Shown: one piece after another, positions 1 through 7,315 of the stretch
How the letters are laid out: each line of letters opens with the position of its first letter
Numbering within the stretch: the stretch's first letter is position 1
Source: Candidatus Hermodarchaeota archaeon
Lineage (GTDB): Archaea > Asgardarchaeota > Hermodarchaeia > Hermodarchaeales > Hermodarchaeaceae
NCBI GenBank assembly: GCA_016840185.1
Contig: JAEOSV010000117.1
Location: 1 to 18,143, forward strand
Direction of reading: 5' to 3'
DNA: 18,143 nucleotides
The notes under the pieces: model-generated
Told to the model about the DNA's origin: nothing
The model's input: the letters and a program-made list of their open reading frames with translations, nothing else
Database searches by the model: none
Program-made: the position numbers and the translations under genes

Positions 1-748
1 GTCCTTCTAAGAGACCAGCACCCACGGCTTTTGTTTGAATGGGAAGAAGATAATCAATCCCAGATTTTTCAAAAACCTGAACCAGCTCCTCTGGAATAGG
101 AAGAGTCGACAGAGGAATTTTCTCATCCGGCTCTTTGACTGCGTGAACCTGATCATATAACGTCATCGCAGGATTTTGGCTTGGGCGAAATCGTGTAGAA
201 AGAAACGATGCGACTTTTTCAACCGATTTCAATCGTTGTAACATTGTTTCTAAACTACCATAGGCTTTCTTCGAAACGGCAACGTCCATTGATTGAAGCC
301 GAGTTGTTAATTCTCTTGAAGCACACTTGTAACAGACTGGCTGCCCCCCGAGCCTGTATACTTGTTGCTTACGTAGCATTGTTAACTTATCATCTGCGAT
401 ACATGAGCTGCACGCCCGTACAATCACCGGATCTTTAACACCAAAGTCCCGCAGCATTCCCTTTACTTCTGCTAAAAATGGAAAGCGCGGTTGGCGAGGG
501 ATGGCAATGTATTCCGCGTTACGTACCCAGTTCACAAAGGTTCGCGGATCAACAGGTTTGATTCCGCCTTTCTGAACTAACCATAACTTCTCGGGGCGTA
601 ATCGTCCTTCCCTCATCTGAAACTGGACCCGCGCTCGCAAAATTGGTAAATTGGATCGTTTGGGTCGAAATACAACAATGAACGCTGCCAGTTCTCGTTT
701 CTTCTCTGGAAACAAGGCAAGGCTAAAGGGAGGTTTCAACGGACGCAT
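1..748 (-). CDS. ASH-Ski2-like DEAD-box helicase, N-terminal part (runs off left edge)
   Basis: This is the N-terminal 249 residues of a larger protein; the rest lies left of position 1. Two CxxC pairs (C113/C116 and C139/C142) look like a zinc-binding module. Near the cut end, residues about 218-249 resemble a superfamily 2 Q-motif (GIDYLLPIQ, then AVGAGLLEG), which normally sits just before Walker A. A zinc module followed by a Ski2-type helicase core is the layout of archaeal ASH-Ski2, known from other archaea as an RNA helicase linked to aRNase J and ribosomes. The Walker motifs are outside the window, so activity cannot be judged. The start is the ATG at 748; the ATG at 763 is in another frame. 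No strong ribosome binding site is visible. It is divergent from the JAMM gene, and a CTAAAAAG-like box around 794-802 could be its TATA element. Confidence 0.8.
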   Translation of the reverse strand, partial: MRPLKPPFSLALFPEKKRELAAFIVVFRPKRSNLPILRARVQFQMREGRLRPEKLWLVQKGGIKPVDPRTFVNWVRNAEYIAIPRQPRFPFLAEVKGMLRDFGVKDPVIVRACSSCIADDKLTMLRKQQVYRLGGQPVCYKCASRELTTRLQSMDVAVSKKAYGSLETMLQRLKSVEKVASFLSTRFRPSQNPAMTLYDQVHAVKEPDEKIPLSTLPIPEELVQVFEKSGIDYLLPIQTKAVGAGLLEG

Positions 749-838
749 TGGGCAACACGATTCATATCTACTTTAGCTGAGAACAACAAGTAAGGCTTTT
801 TAGTCTTGTCTTACCCTTAAGTAGCAGGGGTCCAGAGA

Positions 839-1531
839 GTGCGAAAAATCGAGATTTACCCGGGAATCCTTTCATTGATGCTAAGTAAGGCTGCTCGTGC
901 TGGTCGTACTGAAATCGGCGGATTCCTAATTGGTAAAATCGAGCGCGATAAAATCATAGTCACAAGGGCTACTTTTCCGCGCCAACGAGGAACAAGGACC
1001 CACGTATACATCAATGATGCTGATATGGCGATTCTCGCAGAAGAGCTTTCAGAACGAGGAACTGGTGAAGTCATCATTGGATGGCATCATACGCATCCTG
1101 GTCTCGGAGTCTTTATGTCTGGAACAGATGTTTCAACCCAACTTCGATACCAAGCATTCTTCCCAGAAGCAATTGCGCTCGTAATGGATCCAATCAGATT
1201 CTCTGAAACTCTAGAAATTAATGACCTTGATCTTCGCATTTTTCGGGTGGATGGAAAAAAAGAATACGAACTGGAATATGAGTATGCACATGACCCCTCA
1301 GAAATCATTCCAGATCTATTCAGCATTATGCTAACCTTGGAAGAAACCTCGCATGTCGTTTATGAAGATACTTGGTTTGAAAAAATGCTTCGAGACGTTT
1401 TTGGGGAACGCATCACTACGCCAGAGTTTACTTGGGGCTTTGGGAATTTCTTGGAAGCTGTCGTAACTTTCGGGACGCTAATGCTTCTCAGTCTTTTCGT
1501 TTTACTTGCACTGCTAGGATTGATTGTATAA
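839..1531 (+). CDS. Rpn11/Csn5-like JAMM (MPN+) metalloprotease with C-terminal membrane anchor
   Basis: A 230-residue protein predicted to be a zinc isopeptidase-type protease. The full JAMM signature is present: Glu25 in TEIGGFLIG, then H84-T-H86-x7-S94-x2-D97 in GWHHTHPGLGVFMSGTDVSTQ-like context, close in wording to eukaryotic Rpn11 and Csn5. Residues 1-160 are the MPN fold. About residues 207-230 form one hydrophobic helix ending at the C-terminus, so the enzyme is probably tail-anchored with its active site in the cytoplasm. The start codon is GTG at 839, with only a weak purine stretch upstream. Family members cleave ubiquitin or ubiquitin-like conjugates, but no ubiquitin, E1, E2 or E3 gene is in this window, so the substrate is unknown. 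It stands alone between the divergent helicase and the convergent roadblock gene. Confidence 0.85.
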   Translation: MRKIEIYPGILSLMLSKAARAGRTEIGGFLIGKIERDKIIVTRATFPRQRGTRTHVYINDADMAILAEELSERGTGEVIIGWHHTHPGLGVFMSGTDVSTQLRYQAFFPEAIALVMDPIRFSETLEINDLDLRIFRVDGKKEYELEYEYAHDPSEIIPDLFSIMLTLEETSHVVYEDTWFEKMLRDVFGERITTPEFTWGFGNFLEAVVTFGTLMLLSLFVLLALLGLIV

Positions 1532-1556
1532 CTCCACTTCTTGGCTAGGTGGCGGT

Positions 1557-1605
1557 GTGGATTTTCAATGGGTAGCAAATCCACTCAACAAGTAAAAAGA
1601 AAACG
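1557..1605. terminator. Stem-loop and T-rich tract between convergent genes
   Basis: GTGGATTT (1557-1564) and AAATCCAC (1577-1584) are a perfect 8-bp inverted repeat around a 12-base loop. They lie between the JAMM stop codon and the roadblock stop codon. Next to them, the minus strand at about 1593-1604 reads as a T-rich tract (TTTTCTTTTTAC), the usual archaeal termination signal for the leftward roadblock gene. Termination use is inferred from position. Confidence 0.45.
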
Positions 1606-1619
1606 GACGTGGAATAGAA

Positions 1620-2309
1620 TTAATCGGGTTCATCAAAGCCCAGTGCTTTGAGTGCTGCAAGGATTGCTTCCTTATCATCCACAGAAACGTCATCTACTTC
1701 GCTGCTTGCTTCAGTCATGCTAACCGTTTCTAATCCGGGATCTTCCACGGGTGAAATAGTTGGCTCCGTCGGAGTTGACGCTTCATCGATGACTGGCGTT
1801 ATCGTTTCTGCAGGTTCGACGTCTAGTTCAGGAGATATTTCAGAGGTAGCAGGTTCGGAAATAGCTTCAGCAACAGCTGTATCCGAAGTGGCAGGCATTT
1901 TCCGAAATCCAAGAAGCTGATCCGGTTCCAGAGGATGGGATTCCATGATTTTAGTAACTTTTGTGGCATAGATTTTCATGAGGCCAATATAATATCCGAG
2001 GCGAATCTGATCCCGACTTGCGCCAACAAGGAGCGTTTCAGGTGTTCCCCGCATGATAATTGTGAAACCCTTGTTTCCTCTTAGAATAACCTCAGAAAGA
2101 GAGCCTTGGCTCAATTGTCGGAGGGTTTCTTCACCTACGTTAACAAGTGTGGCCGTAGCAGCAGAAAAAATATCAGAGTCGACGTCACCGCTTACTGCAC
2201 AGGCTAGGCGAATACCTTCACGGGTTACAACCGCAAGGGCTTCTAAACCCGTTGATTGTTCAATCCGTCTCATGAGGTCTTGTAAGTCTTTAAATGGAGT
2301 CTCAGTCAT
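1620..2309 (-). CDS. Roadblock/LC7-domain protein with long acidic tail
   Basis: A 229-residue protein. Residues about 7-122 fit a roadblock/LC7 domain: the helix DLQDLMRRIEQSTGLEALAVV, a strand with REGIRLA, a central helix at 47-66, strands around EVILRGNKGFTIIMRG, and a final helix ending near IMES. Such domains dimerise and often partner small Ras-like GTPases as activators or scaffolds. Residues about 125-229 are rich in Glu, Thr, Pro, Ser and Asp and look disordered, ending in a short helix-like segment (KEAILAALKALGF). That end could be a peptide docked by a partner. No GTPase gene is in the window. The ATG at 2309 has an AGAGGATG-like ribosome binding site about 9 bases upstream. Roadblock assignment is firm; the role is not. 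Confidence 0.8.
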   Translation of the reverse strand: MTETPFKDLQDLMRRIEQSTGLEALAVVTREGIRLACAVSGDVDSDIFSAATATLVNVGEETLRQLSQGSLSEVILRGNKGFTIIMRGTPETLLVGASRDQIRLGYYIGLMKIYATKVTKIMESHPLEPDQLLGFRKMPATSDTAVAEAISEPATSEISPELDVEPAETITPVIDEASTPTEPTISPVEDPGLETVSMTEASSEVDDVSVDDKEAILAALKALGFDEPD

Positions 2310-2486
2310 CGTCCATTACATCCTCTATTCCTGACTACGTTCTTTTCTCTGTAGTTTCACTATTATAAGGTTGCTCTAGTCACTGGAGGGATTTCGGCTG
2401 TGTTGCGAGCATCGAAAATTACGTAGTGCAAAAAGATTACTTTCACCCTCCTCTACCTGCTCATTGTTTGCTTGACCGTATGGTAG

Positions 2487-2494
2487 TTTAAATA
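2487..2494 (+). promoter_or_regulatory. TATA box for the ORC/Cdc6-like gene
   Basis: TTTAAATA at 2487-2494 would place transcription start about 26 bases downstream, near 2515-2520, leaving a very short leader before the ATG at 2529. The rest of the 2310-2528 gap contains no gene and no clear repeated origin-recognition box that I could find by eye. Confidence 0.45.
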
Positions 2495-2528
2495 GGTTCT
2501 ACTGGAAACGCAAATTGGATAGGTCACC

Positions 2529-3626
2529 ATGGCGTCTTCTATTGATGCTTTATTTAATGCAAACTATTTACCAGCAAAACTTCTGCATCGGGACCAAGAA
2601 CTAACGACCCTTTCGAAGCTAGAACTCGTCGATGAATCTAGCTCCCAACCAATGAACGTCTTGGTTCATGGGAGTTTCGGAATTGGTAGAACCACACTTC
2701 TTCGTTTTTTCGGACATCACGAATTAAATCATGTTCGCCGACCTTTCATCCGATTTCAAGGAAAACAGACTGCTGAAATCGTTTCTGATGCTCTTCACGC
2801 GCTGGCTCCCATGGATAATTCAACCACCATTCTTCCAGAACAATGGACTCTCCTTAAGCGACTTGTTCGAAAATCTGAGGTGCCACTTGTTTTTATTTTC
2901 GATGATGTCAACATCCAAACTAGTGAGGTCTTTGGCAAGTTCCTTGGGTTGTGTAAAGAAAATAATATTAGCTCAATGGCAACGGCACCAAGATATTATC
3001 CTCGACAACTGGATCCTCAAACATCACAGGTTCTGGATGTGGCAATGGAATTAGAGCCATTTACTGACTCTCAATTTCTTGATATCGTAAAACAAAGGGT
3101 TGCAGAAGTTTTTCCTCATCCGCTTCCATCTCATGTATCTGAATTCGTGGCTGATTTGATCTGTATATTGGATTTCCAACGCCCTGCTACCGTCGTTGAA
3201 CTCCTCCAGAACCTTAATCCCCTCATCACTTCTCCTTCCCAGATATCCGCGGATTTAATCCGTCAGTCCTGTCTAAATTCGCGAACACTCCACTATGATT
3301 TTTGGAGTGGGCATCTTTCTAGTCTGACAGAATTAGATGCAACAGTGGTTCTTCTCCTGCAAGCCATAGGGCAATATTTTGTTACAAATCCTGGTCACAT
3401 CTATGTAAGTAAGACAAGTTTGTTCAAGCAATTTGAGCAGGTGTCAGAAGAAATTCGTTTTTCTTCCTCTTCTCAACAATTTTCACGCGCCTTCAATATG
3501 GTGTTATTCCAAGATCTTCTTCTCCAATCCCGTTACACCACAAAGAATTATTTCACACTGCTACCTGCAGAGGGATATCTCGAAATCGTTGAACTGCTCC
3601 TTGGTAATTATAGGTACGAGCCCTAA
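2529..3626 (+). CDS. ORC/Cdc6-like AAA+ ATPase with atypical Walker A
   Basis: A 365-residue AAA+ protein. The N-terminal segment (LPAKLLHRDQELTTL) resembles the start of Orc1/Cdc6 proteins. Walker A is G48-S-F-G-I-G-R54-T-T: the normally invariant lysine is arginine (codon AGA). Walker B is VFIFDD (121-126), with Asp where Cdc6 usually has Glu. Residues about 170-235 look like the AAA+ lid, and about 265-360 fit a C-terminal winged helix, a layout shared with Orc1/Cdc6 and eukaryotic ORC4. Family members bind origins and load the MCM helicase. The altered Walker A suggests weak or no ATP hydrolysis, so it could be a regulatory or structural paralogue. The ATG start has a weak AGGT just upstream. 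It could instead be a STAND-like or other non-replicative AAA+ protein. Confidence 0.65.
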   Translation: MASSIDALFNANYLPAKLLHRDQELTTLSKLELVDESSSQPMNVLVHGSFGIGRTTLLRFFGHHELNHVRRPFIRFQGKQTAEIVSDALHALAPMDNSTTILPEQWTLLKRLVRKSEVPLVFIFDDVNIQTSEVFGKFLGLCKENNISSMATAPRYYPRQLDPQTSQVLDVAMELEPFTDSQFLDIVKQRVAEVFPHPLPSHVSEFVADLICILDFQRPATVVELLQNLNPLITSPSQISADLIRQSCLNSRTLHYDFWSGHLSSLTELDATVVLLLQAIGQYFVTNPGHIYVSKTSLFKQFEQVSEEIRFSSSSQQFSRAFNMVLFQDLLLQSRYTTKNYFTLLPAEGYLEIVELLLGNYRYEP

Positions 3627-3641
3627 ATCCTATCAAGTAAG

Positions 3642-4232
3642 CTAGTTTTTGATTGTTTTTTCCTTTTTGACAATAGCACGGGCAAACATGCGTGCTACAC
3701 GAATCGGTTCAGGAATTGCTCCAAAATGAGTAAATCGCGAAATCACACCTTTCACAACTTCCAATTCACAACCTGTGAATTGAACATAGATGCAGGAATT
3801 CGGTTCAATTTCTACTGATTTGATTTTACCATTTTGTTGTGCAATTGTCCACCGTCTGTTCCAATCAGTGGGAAACGTCGATTGGAGATGCTTCTTCAAA
3901 TCCTCTTGAGGTTGCTTGGTGACACTGATTACTGGCGACGACGTCTCCTGATTTAACTGATTAATATTGATGATATTGTATCCTGCGATTACCGTGCCAT
4001 GGAGTATTATTCCGTTAATATCAGTTCGTGCCAGATTCTCTAGCATCCGAAGAATCGTTTCAGTGGAATCAGTTCCACGAATGGTAGCATGGTCCCAAAC
4101 CATTCCATCAATTATCAAGTCTCTCCGTAACACCACACCACCAAGAACCGTGTGGCTTGCACCCATGATACCACTTTCAGCTATTCCAAGGAGACGTGCT
4201 GCGGGTTTCATTAATGCCTTTTCTGGAGTCAT
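3642..4232 (-). CDS. DUF99 family protein (putative endonuclease dU type)
   Basis: A 196-residue protein matching the DUF99 family: an early RLLGIAESG strand, the segment TVLGGVVLRRDLIIDGMVW, the segment IILHGTVIAGYNIININQL (family pattern: G-I-x-I-A-G-F-N), and PVISVTKQP. The family has an RNase H-like fold related to endonuclease V, and has been described as acting on deoxyuridine-containing DNA, so a DNA-repair role is plausible. It lies 63 bases downstream of the radical SAM gene on the same strand. Co-transcription is possible, although CTTTATTTCG (about 4268-4277, minus strand) could give it its own promoter. Its stop is 15 bases from that of the convergent ATPase. The ATG at 4232 has no clear ribosome binding site. 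Confidence 0.75.
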   Translation of the reverse strand: MTPEKALMKPAARLLGIAESGIMGASHTVLGGVVLRRDLIIDGMVWDHATIRGTDSTETILRMLENLARTDINGIILHGTVIAGYNIININQLNQETSSPVISVTKQPQEDLKKHLQSTFPTDWNRRWTIAQQNGKIKSVEIEPNSCIYVQFTGCELEVVKGVISRFTHFGAIPEPIRVARMFARAIVKKEKTIKN

Positions 4233-4295
4233 AATTCAACGCCGCTTTAACTAAGCACGAATAACGAAATAAAGGGAAAGGGTGGAAGTGAACAC

Positions 4296-5813
4296 CTAGG
4301 CAGGGGCGTTCATTTTCTTGCCTGGATGGGCTTTCTGCCATTCCTCAACTGGGACCGCAAATTGCTTTTCAATTCTCTCTCGATGAAATGAGTTCATTGA
4401 GCAGAATGGTACGATGCGGCCATCAGGAATTGCGTAATGAATCCCACAGCGTTCAACTCGTTCTAAATCGAAATTGTAGGGGTCCATGAAGTGCATTGAA
4501 CCAATCATGATAATACGTTTCATGAATTCGGCTAGCGCGTCATAATCTTTCTTTAGTAGAAGATTATTTGCAAGGCCCATCAGCATTCCTCGTTTCTTGA
4601 AGAAACGCATTGCTCCCATGACTCCGCGCATTTTTCCACGCCATTCTCTTCCCTTTTCGAAGTCTTTGGCCATCTTTTCAAGAGTGCCGAGGAATTTTTC
4701 GACTTCAACGTATTTGGTAATGGGGGCCCAGGTACCATCGTCTTCAACGACAATGAAGGTTGCCATGCCGCATGCGGGGTGCTCGGAAAATTCCACATTT
4801 GGTGATCCGGTAAGAAGACCAAAGGCTCTTGCAACGGGCATGACGAAGGGAACAGGATACCAGTCGCTTGGTTTAAGTTGACCATCAGTTTGTTCTTCTG
4901 CGAGGCAGTTTAAATCAGGGATGGTGATTCGCATTTGGTTACGCTTTTCAGTTTCAATACGACCTGTAATGGCTACAGGTTGAAAGTTGATGCATCGAAC
5001 AATGTCATGGTTTTCGACTGCAAATCGAATAATATCACCAACTTGGTGATCATTAACACCGCGAACCAAGGTTGGAACTAAGACAATGCTGTGAAGACCT
5101 TCTTCACGGCTTCGTTCAAGAGCTTTCAGTTTTTGAGGAAGTAAATTCACACCGCGAGCGGCGATGTAAGGTTCCTTTGTGACACCATCAAATTGCAAGT
5201 AAGCTGTACTAAGACCGGCTTCAACCAATTTCTTGGGAAAGCCTTTCTGTCCAAGTAAGAGCCCATTTGTGGCGATTTGTATGTGGGGGAAACCAATGTC
5301 TTTTGCCATTTTGATGATTTCAGGTAGATCTGCACGCATTGTTGGTTCACCACCCGCAAATTGAACTGCGGGGGCTGCAACCGGTTTATTTGCTCGTAGA
5401 TTTTCTAGCAGTCCTCGAATTTCTTCCAGTGAGGGTTCATAGATATATCCTGCTTTTCCAGCATGCGCAAAACAGATAGGACATTCCAAGTTGCACCGAT
5501 TGGTGACGTCAATCAATGCGAGATTAGTGTGAGTTTTGTGATTGGGGCAGAGGCCACAATCGTTAGGGCATCCATGCACAGTTTCGGTTCGAGGGTTTTC
5601 GAGACCAATGCCCTTGTAGGCGAATTCAAACGCCCGGTTGAACTGCGATACACTAGACCAATACGTATCAATGACCTCGCCGTGTTCTCCACACGTTTTT
5701 TTAATCATAACTTTGTCATCTTCTTCGTAGACAGTGGCTTCAATTACTTTGAAACATTCAGGACACACTGATCTGGTCGTGTATGGGAGTTCTTTGGGTG
5801 GCATTTTTTCCAT
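4296..5813 (-). CDS. tes: Radical SAM protein, tetraether lipid synthase (Tes) family
   Basis: A 505-residue radical SAM enzyme. The SAM-cluster motif is C107-x3-C111-x2-C114 (RCNLECPICFAHAG). In front of it are an N-terminal C17/C20...C41 group and C82-x3-C86-x2-C89 (GCPNDCGLCPNHKTHT), likely further metal or Fe-S sites. More cysteines lie in HPACGMATF and in RVERCGIHYAIPDGRIVPFC. This cysteine layout and a length near 500 residues fit the Tes/MJ0619 family, whose Tes members couple archaeol tails into biphytanyl tetraethers. Paralogues in this family have other or unknown roles, so the exact reaction is inferred. The start is well supported: AAGGAGTG lies about 12 bases before the ATG at 5813. 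Its leader carries palindromes, and a ribbon-helix-helix gene is divergent. TTTTAAGA (minus strand, about 5882-5889) is a candidate TATA box. Confidence 0.75.
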   Translation of the reverse strand: MEKMPPKELPYTTRSVCPECFKVIEATVYEEDDKVMIKKTCGEHGEVIDTYWSSVSQFNRAFEFAYKGIGLENPRTETVHGCPNDCGLCPNHKTHTNLALIDVTNRCNLECPICFAHAGKAGYIYEPSLEEIRGLLENLRANKPVAAPAVQFAGGEPTMRADLPEIIKMAKDIGFPHIQIATNGLLLGQKGFPKKLVEAGLSTAYLQFDGVTKEPYIAARGVNLLPQKLKALERSREEGLHSIVLVPTLVRGVNDHQVGDIIRFAVENHDIVRCINFQPVAITGRIETEKRNQMRITIPDLNCLAEEQTDGQLKPSDWYPVPFVMPVARAFGLLTGSPNVEFSEHPACGMATFIVVEDDGTWAPITKYVEVEKFLGTLEKMAKDFEKGREWRGKMRGVMGAMRFFKKRGMLMGLANNLLLKKDYDALAEFMKRIIMIGSMHFMDPYNFDLERVERCGIHYAIPDGRIVPFCSMNSFHRERIEKQFAVPVEEWQKAHPGKKMNAPA

Positions 5814-5832
5814 TGTAAATAATCACTCCTTT

Positions 5833-5854
5833 GTGGTTACCACTCATTAGTGGT
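5833..5854. promoter_or_regulatory. Nested palindromes, candidate operator in the Tes leader
   Basis: GTGGT-T-ACCAC (5833-5843) is a perfect inverted repeat. Its right half reappears in ACCACT-CATT-AGTGGT (5839-5844 with 5849-5854). So three alternating copies of one 5-base half-site sit between the radical SAM ribosome binding site and its likely transcription start. A separate 10-base palindrome, TCATGCATGA, lies at 5869-5878. Spaced short half-sites are typical for ribbon-helix-helix dimers; the adjacent RHH protein is the obvious candidate binder. Alternatively the repeats form an mRNA hairpin. Confidence 0.45.
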
Positions 5855-5944
5855 GAGTTTGTAATGTTTCATGCATGAGTTTCTTAAAAGGCTTTTCCGA
5901 GAACTCCGAGTAGGAAAACGCAGGTTTCAAAGCAAGCGAAAGTG

Positions 5945-5955
5945 TTTTTATAATA
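5945..5955 (+). promoter_or_regulatory. TATA-like element for the RHH gene
   Basis: TTTTTATAATA at 5945-5955 lies 20-30 bases before the ATG at 5975. A start about 26 bases downstream would fall at or next to the start codon, so the message may be almost leaderless, although AGGTCAGGG (5966-5973) also looks like a ribosome binding site. Confidence 0.45.
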
Positions 5956-5974
5956 TCCAGATATAGGTCAGGGT

Positions 5975-6172
5975 ATGTCCCGGGTAATACGCTTGCATTT
6001 GGTTTCCGTCAAACTCCCTAAAGCCTATGTTCGAGGACTTGATACACTAGTTGATAGGGGTACTTATCCAACGAGAAGTGAAGCGATTCGTGTGGCTATC
6101 CGTGATCTTCTCAAACGTGAGCTCTGGATTTCAGGATCACCGCTGACAATGCCTCAAACCCCAGACGATTGA
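5975..6172 (+). CDS. Ribbon-helix-helix (CopG/NikR-type) DNA-binding protein
   Basis: A 65-residue protein with the standard ribbon-helix-helix layout: a beta strand with alternating residues (RLHLVSVKLPK, about 6-16), helix 1 (AYVRGLDTLVDRG), a turn (TYPTRSEA) and helix 2 (IRVAIRDLLKRELW). The last 14 residues are polar and probably flexible. RHH proteins bind DNA as dimers through the paired strands and usually repress nearby genes. It is divergent from the radical SAM gene, and the gap holds palindromic sites, so it may control that gene and itself. No ligand domain follows. Its stop is 15 bases from that of the convergent inositol phosphate synthase gene. Confidence 0.85.
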   Translation: MSRVIRLHLVSVKLPKAYVRGLDTLVDRGTYPTRSEAIRVAIRDLLKRELWISGSPLTMPQTPDD

Positions 6173-6187
6173 CAAAGAAAGGCACAA

Positions 6188-7270
6188 CTAGCGTTCACGT
6201 GATCCCTGGATGTACTCTTCAACACGTTGTTTAGCGACACTATCCTCAATCTGCTCAGGGGGGTGCTTAAAGGAATAACTCGAAATGCTCATTAAGGGAC
6301 CGCTGGTTCCCCGGTCTAACGCTATTTTCGTAGCCCGAATTACGTCAGCAACAACTCCCGCGCTATTTGGCGAATCTTCCACAGAGAGTTTCAACGCAAT
6401 ATGAATTGGCATACCACCCCATTTCCTTCCCTGCGCATGTATGTAACAGATCTTGGTGTCATCCAAGAATGGGACATAGTCGCTAGGACCAATACGGGTG
6501 GGCACTGGATAATCCAAAATACTAGTAACTGCCTCAGTTTTGCTTATGCGTTTACTCGTAAGGCGGTGTTCTGCGGTCATATTTAAGAAATCTGTATTTC
6601 CGCCGATGTTGAGTTGGTAGGTTTCGTCTATTTCGATTCCGCGATCGGATAGCAATTGGGCAATCACTCGGTGGAGTATAGTGGCACCAACTTGACTTTT
6701 GATATCATCCCCTGCCATGGGGAGACCGGCCTTCCGATATTTTTCTTGCCATCCACTATCAGAAACAATGAATTCAGGAATGCAATTAATGAAACCGCAG
6801 CCCGCATCTAATGCCGCTTGGGCATAATAACGAGATGCTTCAGCGCTTCCCACAGGAAGGAAGTTTACTAGCACTTCTGCATTCGAATTACGAAGCTCTT
6901 CAGCCACATCAACGGGAGTTGTCTCCTTGGGATCGTAAACATCGAAGGCGCCAAACATGTGTTCAGCCACACCATCCATTATGGGTGCAGGAAGAACTTT
7001 GACACCGAGTTTGGGTGTTTCAGTAAATTTGATCACACAATTGGGATGGACAAAGATTGCTTCACTGATGTCCTTACCAATTTTACCTGCATTTACTTCA
7101 AAAGCAGATACAAACTCAATATCTCTTGGCAAATAATCGCCAAAGGAAGGATGCATGAGTCCTGTTACTCGGGCTTCATCCCCTGTAACATCTTTGTAGT
7201 AATAGATGCCTTGAACAAGAGCTGAAGCGCAATTACCGAGTCCCGCGATTGCAACTTTTATTGGTCCCAT
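6188..7270 (-). CDS. ino1: Archaeal inositol-1-phosphate synthase
   Basis: A 360-residue cytoplasmic enzyme that isomerises glucose 6-phosphate to myo-inositol phosphate with bound NAD. Visible signatures are the N-terminal Rossmann motif IAGLGNCASALVQG, the substrate-domain motif GDDIKSQVGATILHR and the conserved NIGGNTDFLNM. Length and motifs fit the short archaeal/actinobacterial type. The product feeds archaetidylinositol headgroups and, in some thermophiles, inositol-based solutes. I prefer the ATG at 7270: AGGTG sits 6 bases upstream of it, overlapping the alternative GTG at 7279. CCTATATACT (7305-7314, minus strand) is a good TATA box. With the neighbouring Tes-like gene it suggests a membrane-lipid segment. 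Confidence 0.92.
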   Translation of the reverse strand: MGPIKVAIAGLGNCASALVQGIYYYKDVTGDEARVTGLMHPSFGDYLPRDIEFVSAFEVNAGKIGKDISEAIFVHPNCVIKFTETPKLGVKVLPAPIMDGVAEHMFGAFDVYDPKETTPVDVAEELRNSNAEVLVNFLPVGSAEASRYYAQAALDAGCGFINCIPEFIVSDSGWQEKYRKAGLPMAGDDIKSQVGATILHRVIAQLLSDRGIEIDETYQLNIGGNTDFLNMTAEHRLTSKRISKTEAVTSILDYPVPTRIGPSDYVPFLDDTKICYIHAQGRKWGGMPIHIALKLSVEDSPNSAGVVADVIRATKIALDRGTSGPLMSISSYSFKHPPEQIEDSVAKQRVEEYIQGSRER

Positions 7271-7304
7271 GGTTAGCACCTAACAACATAGTTTATGATT
7301 GTAA

Positions 7305-7314
7305 AGTATATAGG
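7305..7314 (-). promoter_or_regulatory. TATA box of the inositol phosphate synthase gene
   Basis: On the minus strand CCTATATACT lies 35-44 bases before the ATG at 7270. This places transcription start near 7280-7285, just ahead of the AGGTG ribosome binding site. It abuts the motif at 7316-7349 used by the opposite strand. Confidence 0.5.
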
Positions 7315-7315
7315 C

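Noticed and set aside
208..438. Rightward open frame of 76 codons
   Set aside because: It lies antisense inside the helicase N-terminus, whose leftward frame is open for 249 codons and carries zinc and Q-motif signatures.
2310..2528. Replication origin next to the ORC/Cdc6-like gene
   Set aside because: Archaeal origins often adjoin cdc6 genes, but I saw no repeated origin-recognition boxes or long AT-rich unwinding element here, only a TATA box.
7271..7279. GTG at 7279 as start of inositol phosphate synthase
   Set aside because: The AGGTG ribosome binding site overlaps this GTG and is correctly spaced for the ATG at 7270.
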